Positions 7,217 through 15,137 of a stretch of DNA of 64,000 nucleotides are shown here, in pieces. This DNA comes from Nocardioides sp. Kera G14. Lineage in GTDB: Bacteria; Actinomycetota; Actinomycetes; Propionibacteriales; Nocardioidaceae. The stretch spans positions 372,001 to 436,000 of the forward strand of contig NZ_CP085839.1 in NCBI RefSeq assembly GCF_020715565.1. Direction: 5' to 3'. The notes under the pieces were generated by a model. It saw only the letters and a list, made by a program, of their open reading frames with translations, had not been told where the DNA came from and did no database searches. The translations under genes and the position numbers were made by a program. Numbering within the stretch: the stretch's first letter is position 1; every line of letters begins with the position of its first letter.

Positions 7217-8287
7217 GTGATCCGTGTGCTCATCGTCGACGACTCGGCCCTCATCAGAAGGCTGATCGCCTCGGCCCTCCTGGACGCACATGAGATCGAG
7301 ATCGTGGGCAAGGCGCGCGACGGTCTCGAGGCCATCGACATGGTGGAGGAGCTGCAGCCCGACGTGGTCACGCTCGACATCGAGATGCCCCGCCTCGACG
7401 GACTCGGTGCACTCGAGCGGATCCGCGCGTCGCACCCGCGCCTGCCCGTCATCATGTTCTCCACGCTCACTGAGCGCGGCGCGGCCGCGACCCTCGAGGC
7501 GCTCTCGCGCGGTGCCTCGGACTACGTGACCAAGCCGTCGAACACCGGCTCCGTCGCCGAGGGACTCGCCTCCGTCCGCGACCAGCTCGTCCCGCGGATC
7601 CGTGCGCTCGCGGGCATGCGCCTGCTGGCTCCTGCCACCCCGGCGCCCAGGCCGCGTCGCGCTGAACCCGTCGTCAGTGGGACGAAGGCCCACGCCGGCC
7701 CGCCGGAGGTCCTCCTCATCGGCTGCTCCACCGGCGGTCCCGACGCGCTCGCCACGCTGCTCACCGACCTGCCGGCCCACCTCCCGGTGCCGGTGCTCGT
7801 CGTCCAGCACATGCCGCCGGTCTTCACCACGATGCTCGCCCAGCGACTCGACAAGATCTCACCGTTCACCGTGCGTGAGGCGGTGGAGGGCGACGTACCG
7901 AGGGCGGGGACGGTGCTGCTGGCACCCGGCGACTTCCACGTCCGCGTCGTCGCACGGGCCGGGGGAGTGGCCCTCAAGCTGGACCAGGGGCCGCAGGAGA
8001 ACTTCTGCCGCCCTGCCGTGGACGTCCTCTTCCGGACGGCGTCGGAGGTGTACGGCGGCCGCGCGGTCGCCACGATCCTGACCGGGATGGGCCAGGACGG
8101 ACTCGAGGGAGTCCGCGCGCTTGCCGAGAAGGGTGCCCGTGTCCTGGTGCAGGACGAGGCCAGCTCGGTCGTGTGGGGCATGCCCGGCGCGGTTGCGATG
8201 GCGGGTCTGGCGGACGAGGTCCTGCCGCTTCCCCACCTCCCCCACCGGGTGGCCCGCGCATGCATGTCTATGCAGGTCGGGACCTAG
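7217..8287 (+). CDS. cheB: Chemoreceptor methylesterase/deamidase CheB
   Basis: 356 residues from the GTG at 7217. The receiver domain has VLIVDDS, phospho-acceptor D54 (VTLDIEMPRLDG) and TKPS. The esterase domain has the catalytic triad serine in IGCSTGGPDAL, histidine in VVQHMPP and aspartate in TGMGQDG. CheB removes methyl groups from receptors when phosphorylated by CheA. The frame is open to a GTG at 7169 and an ATG at 7193, but the promoter motif lies at 7182-7206, so these would not be on the mRNA. GGAAGG sits just before the chosen GTG. Confidence 0.92.
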   Translation: MIRVLIVDDSALIRRLIASALLDAHEIEIVGKARDGLEAIDMVEELQPDVVTLDIEMPRLDGLGALERIRASHPRLPVIMFSTLTERGAAATLEALSRGASDYVTKPSNTGSVAEGLASVRDQLVPRIRALAGMRLLAPATPAPRPRRAEPVVSGTKAHAGPPEVLLIGCSTGGPDALATLLTDLPAHLPVPVLVVQHMPPVFTTMLAQRLDKISPFTVREAVEGDVPRAGTVLLAPGDFHVRVVARAGGVALKLDQGPQENFCRPAVDVLFRTASEVYGGRAVATILTGMGQDGLEGVRALAEKGARVLVQDEASSVVWGMPGAVAMAGLADEVLPLPHLPHRVARACMSMQVGT

Positions 8288-8401
8288 GGCCCTCCGCCGG
8301 GGTCCGGGACTCCGGGACCTCTGTCCTGATTTGCAGCTGATCGGGGTGGAAGCTGGACCAAAGTGCCCTACGGGCGTGTCTGGCTTGACACAGTTTCGTC
8401 C

Positions 8402-9274
8402 GTGACCGAGCACATTCCCCCGAGCGACGACCCCCGCGTCGCACACGAGCTGCTGATCACCAGCACCATGCCGCTGGTGGGCCACATCGTCCGCGAGACG
8501 ATGGGTCGCGTCCCCTCGCATGTCAGCCGCGATGACCTGACCTCGGCAGGCCTGACCGCTCTGGTCCAGGCCGCCAAGGCCTATGACGCCGAGCGTGGCG
8601 TCCCCTTCGAGCGTTACGCCGCCACCCGCATCCGCGGGGCGATCCTCGACGAACTCCGCAGCGTCGACTGGGCCTCGCGGTCCGTACGCCGCCGTGCCCG
8701 AGACCTCGAGGAGACCCGCACCAGGCTGACCTCCGCCCTCGGCCGGACACCGTCCGTCGCCGAGGTCGCCTCCGCGCTCGGGATGAGCGTCGAGGAGGTC
8801 GCTGCCAACGAGGACGACGTCGCCCGCGCGCAGATCCTGTCGCTGCACGGTGCGACGACCGCCTCGCTCGATGAACTCATCCCGACCCGCGCCCCGAGTC
8901 CGGAGGCGTTGCTGGAGCACCAGGAGAAGCTGGTCTACCTGGCTGAGGCGATCGAGGAGCTCCCCGAGCGGCTGCGCATCGTGGTCCAGGACTACTTCTT
9001 CGCCGAGCGCCCGATGGCCGACATCGCCGCCGAGCTCGGTGTGACCGACTCCCGGATCTCGCAGATGCGCGCCGAGGCGCTCGTACTGCTGCGCGATGCG
9101 CTCAACAGCCAGCTCGAGCCGTCGCTGGTGCAGCCGGTCGGCAAGGAGGGCGGCTGCGCCAGCCGCCGTCGTGAGTCCTACTTCGCGGCCGTCGCCGCCC
9201 GCCACGCCGAGAGTGCCCGCCGCGGCCTCACCGTCGTCGAGGCCAGCCGGGGCCAGTACGACGAGGCCGGCTGA
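8402..9274 (+). CDS. fliA: FliA/WhiG-family flagellar sigma factor
   Basis: About 290 residues. It shows sigma region 2 (DLTSAGLTALVQAAKAYDAERGVPFERYAATRIRGAILDELR...), region 3 (RTPSVAEVASALGMSVEEV) and region 4 (LPERLRIVVQDYFFAERPMADIAAELGVTDSRISQMRAEA). These match sigma-28 proteins. It should direct the CTC-N17-GCCGA promoters in this window. A C-terminal tail of about 45 residues past region 4 is longer than usual. The start is uncertain: GTG 8402 gives a sensible N-terminus but no clear ribosome site is seen. No GCCGA box precedes it, so it may be driven by a housekeeping promoter; TTGACA lies at 8386. Confidence 0.9.
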   Translation: MTEHIPPSDDPRVAHELLITSTMPLVGHIVRETMGRVPSHVSRDDLTSAGLTALVQAAKAYDAERGVPFERYAATRIRGAILDELRSVDWASRSVRRRARDLEETRTRLTSALGRTPSVAEVASALGMSVEEVAANEDDVARAQILSLHGATTASLDELIPTRAPSPEALLEHQEKLVYLAEAIEELPERLRIVVQDYFFAERPMADIAAELGVTDSRISQMRAEALVLLRDALNSQLEPSLVQPVGKEGGCASRRRESYFAAVAARHAESARRGLTVVEASRGQYDEAG

Positions 9275-9296
9275 ACCGATCCAGCTCGCGATCCCC

Positions 9297-9331
9297 GGGA
9301 TCTGAGGGTCGGATACCGACCCTCAGATCCC
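9297..9331. terminator. Bidirectional terminator between fliA and glycosyltransferase
   Basis: Perfect 16-bp inverted repeat, arms 9297-9312 and 9316-9331, loop ATA. It lies between the convergent ends of the sigma gene and the minus-strand glycosyltransferase and overlaps the last codons of the latter. Confidence 0.85.
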
Positions 9332-10345
9332 AGCGATCGCGTGCTTCGAGGCGAGGGCCTCGCGGTAGGTCTCGACCCATCGTGCGGCCCATTCGCCCGT
9401 GACGAGGGTGCGGGCCCGTTCGCGGGCGGCCGCGCCCATCGTGCGACGGCGGTCCTCGTCGTACGCCAGAGCCTTGAGCGCGCGTTCCCAGTCGTTGCGG
9501 GTGCGGCATAGGAAGCCGGTCTCGCCGTCGATGACGAAGTCCGGGTAGGGGCCGGCCGCGGCGGCCACCGTAGGGATGCCGAGGGCTGCGGCCTCCAGTG
9601 CCTTGAGCGGTGACTTCGAGCGGTTGAAGTCGTCGTCCCGCAGCGGCGCGAGCATCACGTGCAGATCACTGATCAGGCCGTAGTACTCCGACAGTGACTC
9701 GGTGCCGGGCCGGAACTCCACCGGGTGGTTGAGCAGGAAGCTGTAGTCCGAGCCGATCATGATCATCCGGGCCTTCGCGGCCTTGAGCCCGCGGGCGATG
9801 CCCGGGCCATGGTCCATCCACCCTGTGTCGTGGGTGCCGGTGCCACCCCATCCGACCTTGAGCTGCTCGCCGTCGGCCCGCTGTGGGGAGGGCAGCGACA
9901 GCAGGCTGCCGTGGATCGTGTTGGGCAGCACGACGGTCGGTGCGTCGGTGTGCGCGCGGAGGCGCTCGGCCAGCGGTGCGACCGAGACGGTGACGAGGTC
10001 GGCGCTCGCCAGGGCGCGGGCCATCGCGGGCACCCACTGATCGAGGTAGAGACGCCGGTCGAGGCTGTGGAAGACACGGCTGTCGGCGCGCAGGGCGAGC
10101 AGGTCGTCGTCGTACTCGAGCACCTTCAGGCGGGCCACGGCCGAGGTGAATTGGTCGGCCATCTCCGGGGTCATCAGGCGCTGTGCGACGAGCACGTCCG
10201 GGACGGTCTCGCCGGTGTTGCCCCAGTCCAGGAAGGCGACGTCGGTCAGGCCCTGGTCGTACGCCGCGCTCAACGGCAGCGCGAGGCGGTAGAGGAAGCT
10301 GGCGTCGAAGTCGCCGCGCCAGACGAGGGTGCGGATGCTGCTCAT
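9323..10345 (-). CDS. Glycosyltransferase (GT-B type), paralogue of the neighbour
   Basis: 340 residues from ATG 10345. The C-terminal half has the GT-B nucleotide-sugar binding pattern: QLKVGWGGTGTHDTGWMD, APLRDDDFNRSKSPLKALEAAALGIPTVA and the downstream WERALKALAYDEDRRR. It is closely similar to the gene immediately upstream (10342-11373), with the shared SKSPLKALEAAALG block, so the pair arose by tandem duplication. Position beside fliC suggests flagellin glycosylation. Its ATG overlaps the upstream stop (ATGA). Confidence 0.8.
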   Translation of the reverse strand: MSSIRTLVWRGDFDASFLYRLALPLSAAYDQGLTDVAFLDWGNTGETVPDVLVAQRLMTPEMADQFTSAVARLKVLEYDDDLLALRADSRVFHSLDRRLYLDQWVPAMARALASADLVTVSVAPLAERLRAHTDAPTVVLPNTIHGSLLSLPSPQRADGEQLKVGWGGTGTHDTGWMDHGPGIARGLKAAKARMIMIGSDYSFLLNHPVEFRPGTESLSEYYGLISDLHVMLAPLRDDDFNRSKSPLKALEAAALGIPTVAAAAGPYPDFVIDGETGFLCRTRNDWERALKALAYDEDRRRTMGAAARERARTLVTGEWAARWVETYREALASKHAIAGI

Positions 10346-11373
10346 CGGGCGGTGCCGGCCAGCAGTCCCTTGCGGGCAAGGGCATTGCGGTAGGTCTCCG
10401 CCCAGGTCGGCGCCCACTCCGAGGCGATGAAGCCACGCGCACGTTCGCGGGCGGCCAGGCCCATCGCGCGCCGCATCTCCTCGTCGTTGCCGAGGGCGCG
10501 GATCGCCTTCATCCAGTCGTCGTCGGTGCGGCAGAGGAAGCCGGTCTCCCCGTGCACGATGAAGTCGCGGTACGGCGTCGCGTCGCCGACCACGGCCGGT
10601 ACTCCGAGCGCGGCGGCCTCGAGGGCCTTGAGCGGGCTCTTGGACCGGCTCCACTGCTCATCGGTGAGGGGCGCTATGACGACGTGCCAGCCGTGGATGG
10701 CCAGGTAGTAGTCACTGATCACGTCCGTCCACTGCACGAACGAGCTGTCGCGGTAGCCCAGGACCGGACGGAAGTCGCTGCCCATCATCACCATGTGGGC
10801 GTCGGCCTTGGTGAGGCCGTACTTCACGCCGCGACCGCAGAGCTGCCAGTCACGGGCGTGGCTGCCGGTGCCGCCCCACCCGACGATCAGCTGCTCACCG
10901 GGCTGGCGCTCTCGCTGCGGGACCTCGAGGAGTACCTCGTCGACGGTGTTGTGCAGCACGACGATCTCGGCGTCGGTGTGCTGGCGGTAGACCTCGGCGA
11001 GGTGGGGTACCGAGACGGTGATGAGGTCGGCCAGTTGCAGCGAGCGGATCACCGAGTCGCGGCCCCAGTCGGTGTAGTCCTGCCACGACATGCCGTGCTG
11101 GAACGTCGGGTGGTCGGAGCGGAAGTTCACGTAGTCGTCGTCGTGCTCGAGCACGAGGAGTGCGCGGTCACCGAAGCCGGCCCACCCGTCGACGTACTCT
11201 GGTGCGGCGAGGCGGTGGCCGATGAGTACGTCGACCTGAGCGTCGTGCTGCAGCACCGGTCCCACCCCGACCTCGGCGTGGCCCTGGTAGGCGAGCTCCG
11301 TCAGGGGCGCGTTGATCCGGTAGTGGAAGGACGCGTCGGTCGCCAACGCGGTGGACCAGGCAAAGATCTTCAC
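10342..11373 (-). CDS. Glycosyltransferase (GT-B type), divergent from flagellin gene
   Basis: 343 residues from a GTG at 11373. Motifs: LIVGWGGTGSHARDW, APLTDEQWSRSKSPLKALEAAALGVPAVVGDATPY and FLCRTDDDWMKAI. No signal peptide or membrane helix, so probably cytosolic. It is the first gene of a two-gene unit that diverges from fliC and carries its own flagellar-type promoter at 11385-11409. Modification of flagellin before export is the likeliest role, by analogy with flagellar glycosylation islands; the sugar cannot be read from sequence. Confidence 0.8.
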   Translation of the reverse strand: MKIFAWSTALATDASFHYRINAPLTELAYQGHAEVGVGPVLQHDAQVDVLIGHRLAAPEYVDGWAGFGDRALLVLEHDDDYVNFRSDHPTFQHGMSWQDYTDWGRDSVIRSLQLADLITVSVPHLAEVYRQHTDAEIVVLHNTVDEVLLEVPQRERQPGEQLIVGWGGTGSHARDWQLCGRGVKYGLTKADAHMVMMGSDFRPVLGYRDSSFVQWTDVISDYYLAIHGWHVVIAPLTDEQWSRSKSPLKALEAAALGVPAVVGDATPYRDFIVHGETGFLCRTDDDWMKAIRALGNDEEMRRAMGLAARERARGFIASEWAPTWAETYRNALARKGLLAGTAR

Positions 11374-11384
11374 GAGGTGATCGA

Positions 11385-11409
11385 TCGGCTGGGACGGTCC
11401 CGATCCGAG
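11385..11409 (-). promoter_or_regulatory. Sigma-28-like promoter before the glycosyltransferase pair
   Basis: Minus strand: CTCGGA, 14 bases, GCCGATCG. GCCGA ends 11 bases before the GTG at 11373, the same close spacing as at cheB and fliS. Confidence 0.62.
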
Positions 11410-11441
11410 GTCCGGGGTTCGGAAAAATGCCGGAATTGTTG

Positions 11442-11466
11442 CTCAGGTGCGCTCAGGGGGAGCCGA
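11442..11466 (+). promoter_or_regulatory. Sigma-28-like promoter of fliC
   Basis: Plus strand: CTCAGG, 14 bases, GCCGATCA. It gives a leader of roughly 58 bases before fliC. A second CTCAGG lies inside the spacer and is not at the right distance. Confidence 0.78.
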
Positions 11467-11480
11467 TCATCCCGGCTGGA

Positions 11481-11525
11481 AGCCCACGGACGGGCTCCGA
11501 ACTCAGGCTTCACCTCCAGGAAGGA
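11481..11525 (+). promoter_or_regulatory. Candidate CsrA-binding sites in the fliC leader
   Basis: AGCCC (11481-11485) pairs with GGGCT (11492-11496), leaving the loop ACGGAC, which presents a GGA. A second pair of GGA motifs (AGGAAGGA, 11518-11525) overlaps the ribosome-binding site. Two GGA sites, one in a hairpin loop and one on the Shine-Dalgarno, are the known layout of CsrA control of flagellin mRNA in Bacillus. csrA and fliW are in the same cluster. Confidence 0.55.
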
Positions 11526-11532
11526 AAACCAC

Positions 11533-12393
11533 ATGAGCCTTCGCATCAACACCAACATCGACGCCCTCACCGCGTACCGCAACCTCACCTCGACGCAGTC
11601 GTCGATGAGCACGTCGGTCGAGCGTCTCTCCTCCGGTCTGCGGATCAACAAGGCGGCCGACGACGCCGCCGGCCTCGCCATCAGCCAGGGCCTCACCGCC
11701 CAGATCAACGGCACCGGCCAGGCTGTCCGCAACGCCCAGGACGGTATCAACGTCGTTCAGACCGCCGACGGTGCTCTGTCCGAGACTCAGTCCATCCTGC
11801 AGCGTGTCCGCACCCTCACCGTTCAGGGCGCGAACGACTCCAACGACTCGGCGGCCAAGGGCAACATCGTCACCGAGATCGGCCAGCTCTCCAAGGAGCT
11901 CGACCGCATCGCCAACACCACGGAGTTCAACGGCAACAAGATCCTCTCCGGTTCTGCCAACCTCCACTTCCAGATCGGTGCCCGCTCGGTCACCAACCAG
12001 GCCGGTAACCAGCTCAACATCGACCTGACCAAGACCGGCACCAACAAGGTCGACCTCTCCGGCTCCGCGCTTCTCGGTGCTGCGGCCAACCTGAAGGGCA
12101 GCGACGACGCCACCACGTGGTCGAACGCCCTTGACGACCTGGACAAGGGTCTGCAGAACGTCTCGACGCTCCGAGCGAACCTCGGTGCCTACCAGAACCG
12201 CCTGCAGCACACCATCAACAACCTGTCGGTCACGCAGACGAACCTGCAGGCGTCGAACAGCGCCATCCAGGACACCGACATGGCCTCGGAAATGAGCAAC
12301 TACACGCGTACCCAGATCCTCTCGCAGGCTGGTACGTCGATGCTCAGCAAGGCCAACCAGAACGCGCAGAGCGTCCTCTCGCTCCTGCAGTGA
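11533..12393 (+). CDS. fliC: Flagellin
   Basis: 286 residues, the filament subunit. The N-terminal D0/D1 region (MSLRINTNIDALTAYRNL, VERLSSGLRINKAADDAAGLAIS, NAQDGINVVQTADGAL) and the C-terminal region (LGAYQNRLQHTINNLS, QDTDMASEMSNYTRTQIL, LSLLQ) are complete. The central variable part is short, about 80 residues, so this is a near-minimal flagellin. Ser/Thr-rich central residues could be glycosylation sites. A strong AGGAAGG precedes the ATG at 11533. A terminator follows, so it is probably a single-gene, highly expressed transcript. Confidence 0.97.
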   Translation: MSLRINTNIDALTAYRNLTSTQSSMSTSVERLSSGLRINKAADDAAGLAISQGLTAQINGTGQAVRNAQDGINVVQTADGALSETQSILQRVRTLTVQGANDSNDSAAKGNIVTEIGQLSKELDRIANTTEFNGNKILSGSANLHFQIGARSVTNQAGNQLNIDLTKTGTNKVDLSGSALLGAAANLKGSDDATTWSNALDDLDKGLQNVSTLRANLGAYQNRLQHTINNLSVTQTNLQASNSAIQDTDMASEMSNYTRTQILSQAGTSMLSKANQNAQSVLSLLQ

Positions 12394-12400
12394 TTCTGGC

Positions 12401-12453
12401 GAACCCGGGTGGGTCGCGCGCTGGGGAGACCCAGAAGGCGCCCACCCGGGTTC
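12401..12453 (+). terminator. Terminator-like structure after fliC
   Basis: A perfect 13-bp inverted repeat (12401-12413 with 12441-12453) encloses a second small hairpin, CTGGG...CCCAG (12421-12434). The branched stem separates fliC from fliD and may act as terminator or as 3' stabiliser of flagellin mRNA. Confidence 0.75.
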
Positions 12454-12490
12454 ACCCCTTTCACCCCGAACGTGAACCCCGGAGGCTGAC

Positions 12491-13945
12491 ATGACGTCCA
12501 CGACCAGCTCGACCAGTACCGCGAGCACGAGTGGCTCGACCATCACGTTCAGCGGCATCGCCAGTGGGCTGGATACCACGAGCATCATCAGCGCTCTGAT
12601 GGCGGTCGAGCAGGCGCCCCAGGACGCACTCAAGACCCGACTGGCGACCGAGCAGGCCAAGCTCTCCGCGATGCAGACCCTCAACTCCGGGATCGCCGCA
12701 ATGGGCACGTCCGCCGCCAGCTTCGAGAGCGGCAGTACCTGGCAGTCGCTCACCGCGAAATCCTCCGACAGCAACATCAGCGTCACCGCCGACAGCACGG
12801 CGAGCGCCGCGAGCCTGACCGTCGCCGTCACACAGCGCGCGACCGCGGCCACCCTCAGCTTCAGCGACGCGCACGCGCTCACCGACGTCGTCGCGACCCC
12901 GTCGACGACCGACGCGCCGAACTCTCTCACCCTCACGCTCGCCGACGGGACCACCGCGTCGGTCGACACGGGCGACGGCACGCTCAAGACCATCCTCGCC
13001 AACCTGAACGCCCTCAAGGGCAGCGACGGTGAGTCCCTGGTCAGCGCCGCCAGCGTGAGCCTCGGGGACGGCACCTACCGGGTGCTGCTCACCGACGCCA
13101 AGACCGGCGAAGGCACCGTGGGACTCAGCGGTGACGGCCTCTCGCTCGGCACCGCCAGCTCGACGGCAGGGAAGAGCGCGAAGATCACGGTCGGCGACAT
13201 CGCCGTCACCTCGCGGTCCAACACGTTCGACGATGTGCTCCCCGGGGTGGACATCGCCCTCGGTGCCGGCGCGTCGAGCTCGACCGTCTCCCAGGTCAGC
13301 GTCACCACCGACGCCACGTCCCGCTCGACGGCCGTGGCCGCGATGATCTCGCAGCTGAACTCCGTCCTGGACGACCTCAGCTCGGCGACGTCGTATGGCA
13401 CCATCGACGACACCAGCAGTGGCACAGCCGCCTCGGACGCAGGGGTGCTCGCCGGCGACAGCTCGATCCGCGCCCTGGCCAATCAACTGATCAACACGAT
13501 CTACACGTCCGACGGCAAGGGTGTGCTGAACGACTACGGCATCGAGATCGACCGCGACGGCCAGTTCACCTTCGACGCCACCACCTTCGCCGCCGCCTAC
13601 GCCAAGGACCCCAGCGGCGTGCAGGAGGCGATCGCCGGCTCGGACGGCTTCGCGGCGCGCCTGGTCAAGGCGGCCAAGTCCATCTCGGGCACCAAGGGCC
13701 TGCAGAGCGATAACACGATCCTCGCGAGCGACGGCAGCCTCACCCAGATGATCTCGGGGATGAAGAGCAACCACGGCATCATCACCACGCTCAACGACGA
13801 GATCTCCCAGTGGGACGACAGGCTGACCGCCAAGCAGGCCAGCCTCCAGACGCAGTACACCGCGCTCGAGACCGCGATGAGCAAGCTCACCACCCAGCAG
13901 TCCTGGCTCACCTCGGCGATCGAAAGCCTCGACTCCAGCGACTAG
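12491..13945 (+). CDS. fliD: Flagellar filament cap protein FliD
   Basis: 484 residues. The N-terminal domain (ITFSGIASGLDTTSIISALMAVEQAP) and the C-terminal domain (GVLNDYGIEIDRDGQFTFDATTFAAAYAKDP, and the terminal coiled coil ending KLTTQQSWLTSAIESL) are those of FliD. The cap helps flagellin fold at the filament tip. GGAGG lies seven bases before the ATG. Confidence 0.94.
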   Translation: MTSTTSSTSTASTSGSTITFSGIASGLDTTSIISALMAVEQAPQDALKTRLATEQAKLSAMQTLNSGIAAMGTSAASFESGSTWQSLTAKSSDSNISVTADSTASAASLTVAVTQRATAATLSFSDAHALTDVVATPSTTDAPNSLTLTLADGTTASVDTGDGTLKTILANLNALKGSDGESLVSAASVSLGDGTYRVLLTDAKTGEGTVGLSGDGLSLGTASSTAGKSAKITVGDIAVTSRSNTFDDVLPGVDIALGAGASSSTVSQVSVTTDATSRSTAVAAMISQLNSVLDDLSSATSYGTIDDTSSGTAASDAGVLAGDSSIRALANQLINTIYTSDGKGVLNDYGIEIDRDGQFTFDATTFAAAYAKDPSGVQEAIAGSDGFAARLVKAAKSISGTKGLQSDNTILASDGSLTQMISGMKSNHGIITTLNDEISQWDDRLTAKQASLQTQYTALETAMSKLTTQQSWLTSAIESLDSSD

Positions 13946-13952
13946 GTGCCGA
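13928..13952 (+). promoter_or_regulatory. Sigma-28-like promoter before fliS
   Basis: CTCGAC, 14 bases, GCCGATAGG, starting inside the last codons of fliD. Ten bases separate GCCGA from the fliS ATG at 13963, as at cheB, so the fliS transcript would be leaderless or almost so. Confidence 0.62.
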
Positions 13953-13962
13953 TAGGTCTGGC

Positions 13963-14349
13963 ATGACGACGATGCGTGACCCTCGGGCTGCCTATCAGAA
14001 CGCCTCCGTCAACACGGCCAGTCCGTTGAGGCTCTTCGTGATGCTGTTCGACCGGCTGGTCCTGGACTGTGAGCGCGGCCTGCGGGCCGTCCAGGCGGGC
14101 AACCGCCAGGAGGCCAACACCCACTTCCAGCACGGCCAGCGGATCGTCTTCCACCTGATCTCGACCCACGAGGTCGACGAGATGCCGGCCGGCCGCCAGC
14201 TGCTCGCGCTCTACGACTGGATCAGCCGTCAGCTGATCAAGGCGAACGTCGAGCAGGACGAGAAGGCCGCCGCCGAGGCGCTGCTCCGCAGCAGCGAGCT
14301 CGCCGACACCTTCAAGCAGGCGGCGCTCCTGGGCGCGGTGGCGTCATGA
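13963..14349 (+). CDS. fliS: Flagellin export chaperone FliS
   Basis: 128 residues, all helical in appearance: AAYQNASVNTASPLRLFVMLFDRLVLDCERGLRAVQAGN then a second half with LYDWISRQLIKANVEQDEKAAAEAL. These are FliS features. The protein keeps flagellin monomeric before export and in other bacteria antagonises FliW. It follows fliD as usual and overlaps the next gene by four bases. Confidence 0.93.
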   Translation: MTTMRDPRAAYQNASVNTASPLRLFVMLFDRLVLDCERGLRAVQAGNRQEANTHFQHGQRIVFHLISTHEVDEMPAGRQLLALYDWISRQLIKANVEQDEKAAAEALLRSSELADTFKQAALLGAVAS

Positions 14350-14651
14350 GTGCCGAGCTCGCCTGGGCCGAGGCCCTGGAGCGGCTCGAGGCGAACCTCG
14401 CCGGCGCGGAGACCCTCGTCGCCGAGCTCAACGTCGACGCAGTCACCGACTGGGCAGTCGTCAGTCTCGAGGGGCCTATTCCGGAGCACCTCGTCGAGCG
14501 GGCCCGTGAGCTCGCCGCCCGCCAGCAGAAGCTTATCGACGCGATCCCGGCCGTGATGGCCGCGACCAGCGAGCGCCTGCGTGGCACCCATCGTTTCCGT
14601 TCGTGGGGTCGCGCGGAGCGCCCCGCCGTCTATGTGGATGTGTCTGCCTGA
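14346..14651 (+). CDS. Small helical protein between fliS and flgN, possible FliT-like chaperone
   Basis: 101 residues, largely alpha-helical with leucine/alanine heptads (LAWAEALERLEANLAGAETLVAEL; HLVERARELAARQQKLIDAIPAVMAAT). No recognised domain. Its size, helical content and position directly after fliS (ATGA overlap) fit FliT-type chaperones, which bind FliD. That role is inferred from position only. Its stop overlaps the flgN start (TGATG). Confidence 0.68.
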   Translation: MSAELAWAEALERLEANLAGAETLVAELNVDAVTDWAVVSLEGPIPEHLVERARELAARQQKLIDAIPAVMAATSERLRGTHRFRSWGRAERPAVYVDVSA

Positions 14652-15133
14652 TGGAGAAGCTGTCCCTGGTCCTGTGGCGCGAGCGTGAGCTCCTCGAGCT
14701 CCTCGCCTACAAGCTCGAGATCGAGCAGCTGGTGCTCGCCAGCGGGCGCAGTCGCTGGCTCGCCCACGCCAACCGCGAGATCGAGGATCTCCTCGTCACC
14801 GTGCGTGAGACCGAGGTCCTGCGCGCCATGGCGGCCGACGAGGCCGGCGAGAACGTCGGCCTCGGCCCGAACCCGGGCCTCACCGCACTCGCGGACGCTG
14901 CCGCGGAGCCGTGGCGCTCGATCCTGATGGAGCACCGCGACGCCCTCGTCGGTCTCACGCGGGACATCGCCGACCTCTCGGAGTCCAACAAGACGCTCAT
15001 CACCGCGGGCTACCGCTCCGCCCGGGAGACCCTGCTCGCCATCGGCGCGGCCTCGACCGAGCAGAGCTACACCCCCACCGGTGAGGCGGTCGTCGCCGCC
15101 CCACGTCCGCGCCTCGTCGACAGGAGCCTGTGA
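14651..15133 (+). CDS. flgN: FlgN-type hook-associated protein chaperone
   Basis: 160 residues with the FlgN pattern MEKLSLVLWRERELLELLAYKLEIEQLVLASG at the start and a helical core ending near SNKTLITAGYRSARETLLAIG. FlgN holds FlgK and FlgL for export; both genes follow at once. The ATG at 14651 overlaps the previous stop. In-frame residues upstream belong to the preceding gene's region. Confidence 0.86.
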   Translation: MEKLSLVLWRERELLELLAYKLEIEQLVLASGRSRWLAHANREIEDLLVTVRETEVLRAMAADEAGENVGLGPNPGLTALADAAAEPWRSILMEHRDALVGLTRDIADLSESNKTLITAGYRSARETLLAIGAASTEQSYTPTGEAVVAAPRPRLVDRSL

Positions 15134-15137
15134 CCCG

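Noticed and set aside
8330..8402. Autoregulatory flagellar promoter before fliA
   Set aside because: No CTC-N17-GCCGA match; only a TTGACA hexamer without a well-placed -10 box.
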